Shown piece by piece: positions 1 to 11,400 of a stretch of 64,000 nucleotides of DNA. The stretch spans positions 74,531,864 through 74,595,863 of the forward strand of contig NC_067196.1 of NCBI RefSeq assembly GCF_000699445.3, read 5' to 3'. The stretch's first letter is position 1; the number at the start of each line of letters is the position of its first letter. Below the pieces are notes generated by a model. It had not been told where the DNA came from and ran no database searches. It saw nothing but the letters and a program-made list of their open reading frames with translations. The translations under genes were made by a program, and so were the position numbers. The stretch is from Schistosoma haematobium (taxonomy: Eukaryota > Platyhelminthes > Trematoda > Strigeidida > Schistosomatidae).

Positions 1-755
1 TTTGATTTTTTGGTCCTACGTTTGTCCATAGTTTTCTGATTGGTTGATATATTGGATCGATTTCAATGTGTTTGTTGATTGCTGATTCACTTGAGTGCCA
101 AGCTTCTTAAAATTCTCTGGTGTTTTTAGAATTTCCTCTATCCAAGATCTCAACACATTTCCAGTCGAATATGTGTCCACAATTATCCACGTGTATTGAT
201 ATAAGTGAAGATATGTCATGGCGTTTGACCGCTAATAGGTGTTCGTGTAAGCGAAGATAAAGAGAGCGTCCGCTTTGCCCGATGTAGTGTTTTCCTCAGT
301 TGGCACAATTTATTTTGTAGATGATGTTTGGTTTTTCTTCTTTTGTCTTTTTGTTCTTTGGTTTGCATAGGATTGATTTTGGTGATTTTATTAGTTTGTG
401 TGCAACGCATTTCAGATATACATTTTATGTATGGTAGGGTGATCCTTTTGTTGATTTCTGCACTTGATTTCGTTTCTGCTGATGCGTTTGGTTGGTATTT
501 TTTGATGAGGTTGATAGGGTAGCCGTTCTTTTGAAAGATGGTCTTCAGGTGTTCTTCTTCATTTTTCCGAGACTAAAGTGTGTTGCAGAGTGTCCTCGTC
601 CTCTTGAACAGAGTTTATACGCAGTTGATTTTACGAGCTCTTGGGTTGTTGCTACCGAAATTGAGAATTTGATCTATGTGGGTCGGCTTCTTATATACTT
701 GAGTCTTCAGTTCTTCTGTGTCGGTTCTGGTGACCAATACATCGAAGAATGCTGA
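1..755 (-). mobile_element. Penelope-like element remnant (end of RT to GIY-YIG endonuclease)
   Basis: Read on the minus strand, the fragment encodes FFDVLVTRTDTEELKTQVYK followed by KPTHIDQIL, typical of the end of a Penelope-type reverse transcriptase. A linker follows (NEEEHLKTIFQKNGYP, LPYIKCISE), then a GIY-YIG-type endonuclease stretch: HYIGQSGRSLYLRLHEHLL, then FDWKCVEIL, then EAWHSSESAINKHIEIDPIY. Stops and frameshifts break the frame, so it is dead. At 755 it is cut by an RTE fragment; the other side leaves the window. Confidence 0.85.
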
Positions 756-1002
756 TCACCCTTTTACTTCAGGATTCCAAGTTAGTGCTTGCTTCATGAT
801 GCAGTTTGATGGTTTTTGCAATGCATGTCCTATCCACTTAAAACGTCTTCTCCTAATTTCTTCTTCAGCTAGTAACTGGTTTGTCCTCTCCCAGAGTAGG
901 CCGTTGCTGATGGTATCTGGCCAACAGATGTTGAGTATCATACGTGAAAACTGTTTATAAATCCCTGTACCTCCTTGTTCATCGATGATGCCACAATACT
1001 AC
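756..1002 (-). mobile_element. RTE-type non-LTR fragment, internally deleted
   Basis: The minus strand encodes a short piece, IIDEQGG, joined directly to [17 protein letters not shown], then [20 protein letters not shown] and [20 protein letters not shown]. These belong to the C-terminal part of the RTE-like (SR2-like) reverse transcriptase seen elsewhere in this window. About 60 residues that normally separate IIDEQGG from the next block are missing. Confidence 0.8.
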
Positions 1003-1880
1003 ATTAATGCAATTCATTAGCTTTGCATATTAGCCAACATTGTAAGCTACAGAACCGCCTTATTTGAACTAACCATTAATATTTTTTACTGTTTTTAACA
1101 AAAGAATTCGTTGATCCATCTAAAACGTAAACATTAGATATGCAGTTTCAAACAAGACGGTAGGTTTTTGATTTAGTTAATTACTACCTATAATGAACAT
1201 ACCTTTCGACGTTGTTTATTTTTTGTGAATAAGACGATGTTAGTCTTACTAGAATCGAAAAATAAGAAGTGTTTATGATTGTCATATTGTGATAAAATTG
1301 CGTCTTTTTGGATTTCATTTCTTCCTATTCGTCTGTAATATTTTGCTTCAAAGTGTACGTTACTCGAAGTGCGTGCGTCCACTTATGAGGCTAACGGACA
1401 TATTCTAATACAAATCTTTTAGCTATTTGTTAGGTTTCAAATATCTGAACAGCATCCCCATGTATCACTGTAGAATGAAATATTTGATTCTAACTTGTAT
1501 GACAGTCTGTCTACCTCCATAATAAAAATCATTTGATTTGTTTAGTTTATCCGATAGGAATAATCTTTTGATAAATTATCTACAAATTTTAATTATAAAA
1601 TCATTTTATGTACTAAACCCTGATTATTTGTCTACCACAGTGTTTTGTAGTGAAATTAATTATACCGGATAATTCATGTTAAATCAGAATTTAATTCACT
1701 AATACATCATTGGAATAAAGGAAGCGACTGGTTTGCATCAATTAGTCAATTTGTCTAAGTTGAAATGGTTAGGAGTATAATAACCATTTAGAAATCATAA
1801 GTGAATGTCTAAAAACACGATATCTAGATCTACGTTTTCTTATCAACCACCTCAAATTATCTCATTGTTTTCCGAAAAAT
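1003..1880. other. non-coding, nothing recognised
   Basis: AT-rich sequence with stops in all frames and no repeat family that I recognise. Confidence 0.5.
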
Positions 1881-2395
1881 GTGACCAGAAAATTACTTCC
1901 TTACTTACGCCTGTTACTCCTAATAGAGCATATGCCGCCGACCAGCATTCCCCAACTCACTCATTCCTGGGCCTTCCCTTCTAGTCCTATCCAATTATTA
2001 TTCATTCTTCGCATGTCTGTCTCCATTTCTCAGCGTAATGTGTTCTTTGGTCTTCCTCTTCTTCTTTGGCCTTCAGGATTCCATGTGAGGGCTTGCCTTG
2101 TGGCACAGTTGGGTGCTTTCCTCAATATGTGTCCTATCCGCTTCCAGCACTTCTTCCTCATTTCGTCTTATGCTGAGATCTGGTTTGTACTCTCCCACAG
2201 TAGGTTTTTTCTAATAGTGTCTGGCCAATGGATCTGAAGTATTTTGTGTAGACAACTGTTAGTAAACACTTGTATCTTCTGGATGTTGGCTTCCGTAGTT
2301 CTCCAAGTTTCCGTCCCATATAGTAGTACAGTATTTGTATTGAAAATTCTGACTTTAGTGTTGGTTGACAGGTGTTTTGAGTTCCAGATATTCTT
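1881..2395 (-). mobile_element. RTE-type non-LTR, C-terminal end of ORF
   Basis: The minus strand encodes [60 protein letters not shown] and the C-terminal MLVGGICSIRSNRRK, followed by TAA at 1901-1903. Several frameshifts and stops show it is dead. On the 5' side it is joined to a different short repeat at 2396. Confidence 0.85.
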
Positions 2396-2515
2396 CTCCG
2401 CCTGGAGCTACTGCCGGTCTTATGCCCAAATGAAGGGGGAGGGTTGGGAATGGGGTTAACGACCCCATCGCATAGGAAACTAACTCACTAAAAAACGCTA
2501 ATCAGATCATAAAAT
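2396..2515 (-). repeat. dispersed repeat E
   Basis: It carries GCGTTTTTTAGTGAGTTAG and a GGGGTCGTTAACCCC-type short palindrome. The same sequence recurs at 7115-7275 and 63430-63538 and, shorter, at 20825-20880. Three of the four copies touch an RTE fragment, so it may be RTE-associated, but its orientation relative to the RTE is not constant. Confidence 0.65.
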
Positions 2516-3299
2516 AGGTGATCATAGTAATGCCTTTATTATTAACCAACTGAGTAGGATTATGTTGTACATCAAACTTTTCAATAACATTCGTGATGGA
2601 CGTATACCATAATGCTGAGTGCATTAACCGTCCGAACCAGTAGTCGGCTGACAAAAACGTAATAAATGCCTTATACATACATAAACATATCTTAAAAGTT
2701 TTTCAAAGTCCAATAACTTAATATGGACTCTTCATCTTGAATAAGATCAGCAAGTGTGAAGTTAAAAGATTTTTGATAGATTATTTCTAAGAATTACTCT
2801 GAGTAGTCTTGCCCAAAAATCAAGAACATACAAGATATTGCATCTGTTATGAATTTATCGTAAACTGGATAAGACTAAACATGAAGTATGTTCGCTAAAA
2901 ATCTCAAGATAAGGAGTCTCGCTAGCCTATATGAAAGTAACTAGTCCCAAATGAATACACGCTCATAACTCTTCCCTGAACTTGTGTCCATGACCCTTAT
3001 TTCTACGTTTCCAGCTAGCAACATAAAATCTAATGCGTAATTAGTTGAATTCAATCAGTTGGTTGTATAAATTAAACCTGGTTCTATAATTGACGCTACC
3101 CATCGGACTACCAATAAGAATTAAAATGATTATTTTTTACTACGGTAAATTACAACAAGACAATATCCAATGGAAGTAGTTAAGACGTGGATAAAATTTT
3201 TAAAAAATGGTTATGTTTTAATAAATATGATTAGAGATTTAAAGTGCAAATATCTATGTACCAAACGTATTTCACTTAAAACTATATTGTCTTGTAAGC
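2516..3299. other. non-coding, nothing recognised
   Basis: No long frame, repeat or RNA motif is seen. Confidence 0.5.
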
Positions 3300-3475
3300 A
3301 AAGATGGATAGTGGCTAGGAGTGGAATCCAGGATGCGCGTTCCGTCCTATTTGGGACTCGTCAGATGAATGTACCTGCATCTCAGAGTTGATGTTCACTC
3401 TGAGACTCGAACCTAGTACCGTTCGCTCCAAACACCATCGCGTTATCCATTTAGCTTCTGAGTCCTGATAGCCTT
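3300..3475 (-). repeat. hammerhead SINE, family B (SM-alpha type)
   Basis: Read on the minus strand, a tRNA-like B box (GGTTCGAGTC) is followed by a linker, then a hammerhead motif, then the tail CTAGCCACTATCCATC. This is the layout of the schistosome SM-alpha repeat. No TSD could be fixed. Confidence 0.85.
3323..3372 (-). ncRNA. hammerhead ribozyme, family B, core mutated
   Basis: The minus strand has CTGACGA, stem II GTCCC/GGGAC-type closing on AAATA, then GGAAC where GAAAC is required. The A13 position is therefore G, and the cleavage triplet is ATC. Predicted weak or dead. Confidence 0.8.
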
Positions 3476-4103
3476 TTGCATTTGTAGAATTACTCATGAA
3501 TAAAAGAACTATTGACAATGATACCTTGTCTAGATACCGAAAGTTAAATGACTTGAATTAAATAATATTTTAGGTTAATTTACAACAAAATTGCATTAAC
3601 AGTATGTCTGATAAGAAAATGCTTGTTAAGAAAAGTGCATGAAAATATAATTAATTTATATCAGACGTCATCTTATGTGTTTTAAATCAAATATACAGTG
3701 AGAGAATCCGATATACAACAATGATAAATTTCGAACATAAAAGCAATCTTTCACAATAATATATAGTGTTAACATCAGTCTACCTGATTCCGTCAAACTG
3801 TGAATCCTACAGACAGCTATTCGGATCAGTATGTCAGAGATTTGTGTCCAAAAGAAATATGTTCAACCGCTCCTTTTATTCTGATCAACTGCGGGCCCAA
3901 CTAGTTAATAATCAATTTTATATTATAGTGACATGATTTGATTAATGTTCATTTTTATATTCTAAACTTATCCATACACCATACCATCATCATTATTGTC
4001 ATTATTATACTTGCTAACCTTTTTGAGAAATTTATTCAGTACCCACCCCTATCTACTAATTCGTACCTGATTCATATTTTCTTACATATTATGTAATTTC
4101 TGG
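3476..4103. other. non-coding, nothing recognised
   Basis: AT-rich, no supported feature. Confidence 0.45.
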
Positions 4104-4311
4104 TATGTTTAGGTGCTTGTGCGCGAGACTATTAGATCCTGGGTTTGAATCCCGCGAGCTGGATCTTGGATGCGCACTGCTGAGGAGTCCCACAGTAGGA
4201 CGAAACGGCCGTCCGGTTTTTCCAGGTTTTCCATGGTGGTCTAGCTTTAATTGACTCATGATCTCAACAACTGAAATTACTAAAATCTCCACAAAACCAC
4301 CTTTTGATATG
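4104..4311 (+). repeat. hammerhead SINE, family A
   Basis: Partial A box, then the B-box-like GGGTTTGAATCCC, the hammerhead, the conserved CCATGGTGGTCTAGCTT segment, and the tail CTCCACAAAAC. The left end is truncated in the tRNA-like part. Confidence 0.85.
4174..4220 (+). ncRNA. hammerhead ribozyme, family A, core intact
   Basis: CTGAGGA, stem II GTCC/GGAC, GAAAC and GTC are all present. Helix I is damaged because GCACTG faces CGGTTT instead of CAGTGC, so activity would be doubtful despite the intact core. Confidence 0.8.
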
Positions 4312-4450
4312 TAATTATATTATTCTCTCACTCAACCCATGTTGACCATATTTTTCCTGATCATTATTTATCCCACAATTTCATTTCACTTATAAACTGA
4401 TTCAAGTTAACACTTCATCATTAGTCATCCCAACATAAACGATGTGAGAC

Positions 4451-4580
4451 AATTAGTCCCTTTGATAAATTTCAATAATGTAATAAGAAGACGAAGATTA
4501 TCAGAACTATGTACAAGATCTATAAAACTTCAGTTTCAGTAGTTCCGATAATCCTCGTCTTCTTATTACATCATCAAAAT
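4451..4580. repeat. fold-back relic of Penelope-type terminal repeat
   Basis: Two inverted arms of about 40 bp (AATGTAATAAGAAGACGAAG and its complement) enclose about 35 bp. The arm sequence also forms the outer end of the terminal repeats at 28990-29015 and 33030-33075, including TTTGATAAATTTC. Confidence 0.7.
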
Positions 4581-4939
4581 TAACGATTTGATTTGATATG
4601 ATAAACAATAATCATTAAACAGTAAACGGAATACACCCATTAAAACATTTCATTTTATCTAAATAATTTATCACTGTTTATTGTAAATACTAGACAATAT
4701 ATATGAGAATATGACCTTTATGCTTATTTATATTGTTAACAGTTAAAAATATACGTAATTTGAAAATATGCTCATGAAAATTGATTCATTTCAAATAAAC
4801 AAAAGTATAAACAATAATACTAGACAAATATTATATTTGGAGTATTTTTGAGAGATACACAAAAGGTATACAACTAAGTGCAAAGCTAATTTGGAAACAG
4901 TAAATCAACAAGCTATTACAATTCATTAAGTTTTTGATT

Positions 4940-5130
4940 GAAATCACGAACTGATTGACGTTAGATCACCATTGAAAACATGAAAGCACTGGATGGCCTT
5001 TTCCTTCTATTGTGGGACTCCTCGGCAGTGCGCATCTACAATCCCGCACTCGGGGTTCGAACCCATGGCCTTCGGTTTCGCGCGCGAACGCTTAACCCCT
5101 AGACCACTCAGCCGTGACCAGTGGAGCTAA
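4940..5130 (-). repeat. hammerhead SINE, family A
   Basis: On the minus strand: A box GGCTGAGTGGTCTAGGGG, B box GGGTTCGAACCC, hammerhead and CATGGT-type downstream segment. Its hammerhead (4986-5033) has U4 changed to C (CCGAGGA) and is predicted dead. It is head-to-head with the next copy. Confidence 0.85.
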
Positions 5131-5403
5131 TCCATGTCACGTATAGACAGGTATCTACCTCAGTACAATGGGAGATGGCAGCGCAATTTCGTGAATTGGT
5201 CGAAGTTAGGCATTAACACCGTTGGAAGATGGTTCAATGGTCTAGAGGTTAAGTGTTCGTGCTCAAGACCAAAAGCCCTGGGTTCGAATCCCGCGGGCGG
5301 GATCGTGGATGCTCACTGCTGAGGAGTCCCACAATAGGACCAAACGGCCATATAGTGCTTCCAGGTTTTTAATGGTGGTTAAGATCAATCGACTAATGAT
5401 CCA
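5131..5403 (+). repeat. hammerhead SINE, family A, with 5' module
   Basis: A 5' module (CAATTTCGTGAATTGGTCGA...) precedes A box TGGTCTAGAGGTTAAG, B box GGGTTCGAATCCC, hammerhead and tail. The hammerhead at 5313-5360 reads GGACCAAAC, so G12 is C and the core is dead. Confidence 0.85.
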
Positions 5404-7114
5404 CAACCCCATACTGACAATTCATCAAGTGAATTTATCTAATACTTGACAGATTTTAATGTTGTTTAGTTGTTCGAACTAGACGATTTAATAGTGAAGC
5501 TTTAACTGTAACTCCAGACAATGCTGTCAGTGATTTATCTTACTTGAGGTAAGCACTGATGAAGTCATGAACAACAACAGAAGCTTCACAATCGAGTCAC
5601 CTAGCTCAAAGTTATTAAGGGTAGAAATAATCCATCATCACTTCGACTTCTTGGTAGTATTGTACACGTAAATGAATTAGATTAAATTCGATGTATTCAT
5701 CAGTAGACTCACGTTGTTTTGACTTTACACATTCGAACCGGTAGAATTACAAGTAAGTTAAATCTAATTTGATGGTCTATCTGATCGATATTTCTGATTT
5801 TTATAACCGACTACTAACAGATACCTCTGACAGACTGTGGCCGTTAACACATAGTACTTGAGTAAAAAAAGTATTGCGACCAAGATGGCAGCAAAATCCG
5901 ACTCGAAGAATCCACGTGGCGCTGCTATATAGTGAGGGAAACCTTACCAGTTAATTTAGGCGGTCACCGAGATCAAACTAATTCACTACTCTGCTGTCAA
6001 CCGAACTAACTGGGTTCCGATATCGTGCTAGGTAAATCTTGCATGTCGCTGATGTGTACGTTTATGTATACGAATTGCATGAGTCCAACTTGTGTGGTTT
6101 ATGTATGTAAGTTTATGAAAAGGATACACATGTGGGTTAGCACAAGAAACGTAGGCTAAAGAATATCTGCCCTATGTCTAATAAACTCAACGGCCTAATC
6201 CTTCATATCAAAGACATAATAAAAAAATATGACATCAAATATGAGGAAGAGGTGACCAGCAATCTCCTCTGAAAGAGTGTTTATGATTATTTATATCATG
6301 AAGTGCAGAAGCTACGGTATTTGTACCAGTGATACGCATGAATGCGTAAGTGACAATCATCTGTAGCAAATACGTTCGAAGGGAGAAGTGACCATCTACT
6401 CTCTTAAGTGGGAAAATATACCTATATTTATGTCAAGGGATACATGGGTGAAAACTTGTATGTTACCGACGCATATATATTTTTCCTGCAGTTGGGACGA
6501 CACCCGCGGACCAAGATCTGAGGGTAACGATTTCCCCGCGCAATCACGGTAGGTTTGTAAGTGTTACGAAACGGAAGTCATTTCCAGAAAGGCCAATCGG
6601 CTTCACTGGGTAAGTCTTGACCAACCTTAACACGGCTGGAACACCGTATACTTTAACTGAAATATTGATCCAGGTAGACTAGAATGATAGTTAAGTGTAC
6701 TCACTTCTTAATATTCATAAACACTGCTTGACGTTTAGGATCTATTCAAGAAATTTTACCGTACTGTTGATGCATTAAGTAATCCAAGATAAATCCTTTA
6801 TATACATTGATAAATGAAAAAAGTCACTATCAAGAGTTTAACGAGATAAATCTTTGGTATCTGGAAAAGTGAATGGACGTATATCCCGATCACTTACTGA
6901 TGATAGAAATCACACGATTTCAAGTACTCTAATTTTAGCGCAAATAAAGTTTTATATCCTTCATATAATTAATTAAAGTAACGCAATGATTATTTTATTA
7001 ACCAACTGATAGATATTTCATCTACGTAGACTAACTATACAATGAAATTAATAAATAATTCACTAATATTATCAATATTATTAATAGTTAAATACAATAA
7101 TAATATAATATTAG
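5404..7114. other. non-coding; GC-richer tract at 5870-6660
   Basis: 5870-6660 is less AT-rich than its surroundings, with segments such as CACCCGCGGACCAAGATC and TTTCCCCGCGCAATCACGG, and has no open frame. It could be an eroded repeat; I do not recognise it. Confidence 0.4.
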
Positions 7115-7275
7115 TAATAAGCAATAACTCTTTCTGGTTGGCGTTTTTTAGCGAGTTAACTTTCTATGGAACGGGGTCGCTAACCCCATGCCCAACTTTC
7201 CTCTTTTATCCGGGCTCAGGACTAACATTAGCCCTAGAGGGGCCCCAAGTGGAGTTTATATGTAATTTGTCTAAA
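7115..7275 (+). repeat. dispersed repeat E
   Basis: Contains GGCGTTTTTTAGCGAGTTAA, GGGGTCGCTAACCCC and AGCCCTAGAGGGGCCCC. It is the most complete of the four copies in the window. Confidence 0.65.
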
Positions 7276-8829
7276 TTAAAAATCACTTTAGTGAAAAACT
7301 AAAATTAAATCCTATATAACAATAAAAATCATTTTGTAGTAGAGATCATTCAAACAAATTTAGAACGCGTTCGAGATATATTTATACATATTTAAACGGT
7401 GAACTATTCTAATGCACGTTAGCTACTGAATAAAGACCTTAGTTACTATGGAGTTTTCAAGGTTTTAAAGTATAGATATGCTCTATGAGGCCAAACTAGA
7501 TAGAAGAAAAATGGATACAAGTGGTATGGGATTACATGAATTCTGTATCATAAATTGACTGAACTGGTAACTGTTGAGTTCACATTCATATCACGTCAAA
7601 AATATTTATGATTTTTCTTTCATATATATATACAATTTCTTAGCTCTTGAGACTTCTGACAGGCTGGACTATCCAGGCATATAGATAGATCTGAGCTATT
7701 GGTCAAGACCTTGTTAAATTCTCGGTAGACAGATATATGCTATCGGCTGAGAATATTTCTTATGTATCTGAGGAATACATATCGCTATTTATGAGTGGAT
7801 TTGTGCGTACACCTCAATTTGGTTACCTAATAGATGTTACTTGTGTACCCTTCACTTTCTCGCCAAAGTAGTTGATTTACCAAGCATAAGAAGCTTATAT
7901 GTTAATATCAGGTTCGGATAACTGCGCAAAAAAACACTTTTCGTTGTCACCACCATTTCGTCAATATGAAATTTCCTTATTAAGCTTGCAAACTCGTGTG
8001 ATGTACTTTCTACGGATTTCATCAATTAATCACATAATAATGTTGTTTGTTTTTTTAGCTATATCGGTCAATTGCGGATTACCGCTTTCATTATTATAAT
8101 CCTCGTTTGCATTTCTTGTAATATTATCGATATCTAAAATTATTATTATATTTACGCCCTATGTTCTACTATTTAAATAGGTATACATTTATCTTTATTT
8201 TAAATACACTATTGCATTACAAAGATAGATTTTTTTACCGTTCAATTCGAAGGGAGCTTACATCATAAACTGATTTCATTCAAACAGTCACTAAAAATTA
8301 GGATATGCTAAACAGTTGTATCTGTCGTATTCAGTACTTTTCAGTAGTGCACATCCATGAATATGTGGTAGACTTATAATCGTCCTGGTGAGCCCGTTAC
8401 CTTAAAAGGGAAAAGCAGGGACTGACTGATCCATACTTCCGGCTTCAATCAACTCGCGATGCTATACGATCATCACTTTCATCAATGTCATCAAAGATTT
8501 TGTTACTGCTTTGAATTTACCATGATAACTCGCGATCAACTTCATTTTATATCCACTGGTTTATTTAATTATTCTTAATTTGATTAGTAAAACTTATCAT
8601 GCGACTACCAGGCGTGATAGAAAATTTCCATCAACAGGAAAATGATTTTCTTAGTTAATATTATGAACATGTTTCAGCTAGACCACTATTCAATCTTCAG
8701 CTCCCGATGTAAATAATAAAACTTCTACTCAAGTTTAGTCCTATAATAAATTTAGTATAATTACTTTAGGAGATTTGTGGAGATTGAATTAGTTTCATCG
8801 TTCAAATCACAAACTGATATTGGCTAAAC
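7276..8829. other. non-coding, nothing recognised
   Basis: A short stretch near 8340 (CAGTAGTGCACATCCATGA) resembles the start of a family A hammerhead on the minus strand but is too eroded to assign. Confidence 0.4.
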
Positions 8830-8915
8830 CTCCGCTGAAAGCTTGGACGTAATAAGCGGCTTTTTCTTCCTAGTATGTAGGTCCTCAGCAGTGCACATCC
8901 ACGACAATAAAGAAG
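8830..8915 (-). repeat. eroded family A SINE fragment
   Basis: The minus strand shows GTGGATGTGCACTGCTGAGG at the start of a hammerhead, then diverges; the second core strand (GAAAC) is lost. Confidence 0.6.
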
Positions 8916-9707
8916 TAATAGTTTGTACCACTATGGAGCACTTAGTATTCACTGAATCACTAAGACGTGATTTGTTCGAAAATGTGATATAAACAAACAG
9001 ACAAATACACGTTGTTTATGTATTGTAGAAGTGAATAATGATTAACAAGATTTTCACTTTAAAACTATGTATACTATAAATTTAAAAAATCGACTATCTT
9101 TAATTATTATAAGCCTTTTAAGCAATTTGTAAAGAAACGTTCAGAAAAGTTTTATACATTTTAAGTTATGATTATTCATTATTTATAAATCTCATGAGAA
9201 AAAAGAAGGTTTGGTCTTCCGAAACTAGATCTCTGCACTTTTATAATAATGATTCACTAGATCCTTGATAAGCTACACTTTACGTGTGAGTGCTATAATA
9301 CTATACATCGCTCAAACCGAATAAATCGGAATGAGATTCAAATCTGCCACATGATGTCTGAAAGCCAAATACTTTAAAGATTAAGTCATCGATTATATAA
9401 TCTAGTTTTACGCCATATATATTTATATTACCAAGTTCATTTTCTCTATTAACAGGAAAACGTCAAATATTTCAACCATGAAACTATTTATCCTTTGTAC
9501 TTATATCATGGTAGTTACTTTTGTAAATTTTATATTTACTAAATCAAATTAAGATTAATATGCAACCAAATTAATCATCATAAATTTCCAGTCCTATTGA
9601 GTTATTTCATTTACTTTTTATTTATATCACATATAATTGTTTGAAGTCAATCGATCAAACGTAAACAATTTTTTTTCTTTTTTTCAATATACCCTTTGTT
9701 AAATATG

Positions 9708-9755
<48 letters not shown>

Positions 9756-10309
9756 GATATGCATGAATCATTCTATGGCATATTTTCGACCTAAATCATC
9801 AAAACAGATAAATATTTATAATCAGTAAATCTCAAAGTGTTGTTGTTTTGTTAAGAGTGAAAAAAGAAAAGAATCAAATGGTATGAGTGTCAGAAATAAA
9901 GAGAAACAGAGAGAGAGAAAGAAAGAAAAGAGAAAAGAAAAAAAAGTTACTCCACTTATGTTATTTCACTATGTAATTTCCTGAAAATTATTTCTAGATA
10001 TATTACTTTAACTTTCTATTTTATTCAAGGAAATTACTACCATAAATCACATAAATAAAATAAAATGTTCAATTAAACTCGAAAAAAATATTCTTGCAAT
10101 TTTCTTCTTTTTTTTTTAAGAGCAAGTGAAGTTTTTATTTTTTGTGAGCAAATAATTTGGGAAAAAAATAGAAAGGAAAGAAAGAAAAGAAAAACAAATA
10201 ATCATAATTCATCCTTATTTAAATTTTTGGCTTGTATATATATGCGAGTAGAATTATGGATTCAATGTGTAATGAACTTCATTCATTTGTATCAAAGTGT
10301 TATGTACAT
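8916..10309. other. non-coding with simple repeats
   Basis: Holds an (AT)n tract at 9710-9746 and a purine-rich GA/GAAA tract at 9897-9948. No gene is seen. Confidence 0.6.
9710..9746. repeat. (AT)n microsatellite
   Basis: About 18 AT units without interruption. Confidence 0.95.
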
Positions 10310-10331
10310 ATATATAGATATAGATATAGAT

Positions 10332-10366
<35 letters not shown>
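10310..10366. repeat. (GATA)n microsatellite
   Basis: ATATAG hexamers pass into about ten GATA/TAGA tetramers. Confidence 0.95.
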
Positions 10367-10529
10367 TGACTTGTCAAATGTTTTCAGCATTCGTTTTATT
10401 TTATGTTACAATTTCAATGGATTAATTTGTTTTAGTTTTGTTGTTGTTTTGACAATAATAATAATAAAACTGGAATAAATAAATTGTTTTCTTTTCAGAG
10501 TTAAAAGTTAAAACTGTAGTAAGGACAGT

Positions 10530-10815
10530 TGAATGTAATTGGCACGAGACTACAGAGCGTCTCAATAATACTTGAGAATCATATAGTAAATCGATAATTT
10601 GCAAAATATCAATCCATCATCTCAAACTTGACTGTTGCTATTGCAAACATCAATCCATTGTCTCAGATTTCATTGTTCATGAGTTTTCATACCGATTGCG
10701 TTTCGTTCCCGTTCTTTCCTCATCGACCTTCTACTGAAATACATTCTATGCCTGACCACCGTTATATACTACTTGTGTGGATATAAGTAATCCACATCAC
10801 AAAATTACCCTAATA
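10530..10815 (+). repeat. dispersed repeat F, copy 1
   Basis: Shares its whole length with copies at 12488-12795, 13990-14312 (minus) and 40435-40705. It ends in a hairpin at 10767-10790 (TACTTGT/ATAAGTA). It may be an LTR or a non-autonomous element; no coding content. Confidence 0.7.
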
Positions 10816-11224
10816 TTAATATAAGTTTTAATTGATGAACTTGATAAAATGATGTTGAATTTTGTCCAGCGATAATTTATTCTTTGCATTAAGATGGTAA
10901 TGTTTATAGTTCAAACAACAAATATAGATCCATCAGATTATGACTTGATTTATCATAGAAATGGAGTCTTAAGCTCAATCAAATCGTTTTTTTGATAGTA
11001 CAAAATAAACTATTTGATATAACTGTTGATGCAACTTAATATGTGGAAGTGTCTAACTTTAGTATCGGTAACTCTTTGTCAAAAGTGGTATTATATTATT
11101 TTAAATATTCTCTTGATATAAATTATTTGGTAAGTAAACTATTGAAGCACTGAAATAGTTTGTAATAACGTGCGTGAACCCAAATCACTACTGTTATCTT
11201 ATTACTATATAAGTGATTACCTCT
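10816..11224. other. non-coding, nothing recognised
   Basis: AT-rich with no supported feature. Confidence 0.4.
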
Positions 11225-11400
11225 CCTCTGAAGCTATCTTAAATACGTGTACACCTGTGGTTCGAATCCGTCAGGGAGAACCAATTCCCTCATGATTACA
11301 GATACACCTTGTTGACGAGTGTCATGTAGCACGAAACCCGTGTCCAGGGTTTCCTGTTGACTATCTTCAACCATCATCTTATCTCAAATTTAGATTGTAT
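11225..11400 (+). repeat. hammerhead SINE-like repeat, family C
   Basis: B box GTGGTTCGAATCCGTC, then the hammerhead-like motif, then the tail CAACCATCATCTTATCTC. The upstream part is diverged. The second copy is at 14585-14995. Confidence 0.7.
11306..11354 (+). ncRNA. hammerhead-like motif, family C, U at position 3
   Basis: Helix I pairs ACCTTG with CAGGGT; TTGACGA stands in place of CTGANGA; stem II is GTGT/GCAC; then GAAAC and GTC. Stem III is only about two pairs. The U3 and short stem III make activity uncertain. Confidence 0.55.

Noticed and set aside
5215..5290. possible tRNA gene (A box and B box present)
   Set aside because: The boxes belong to the family A SINE. No complete cloverleaf with an acceptor stem can be drawn, and many similar copies exist.
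9897..9948. polypurine tract as a retrotransposon priming site
   Set aside because: No LTR or coding sequence adjoins it; it is one of several low-complexity tracts here.
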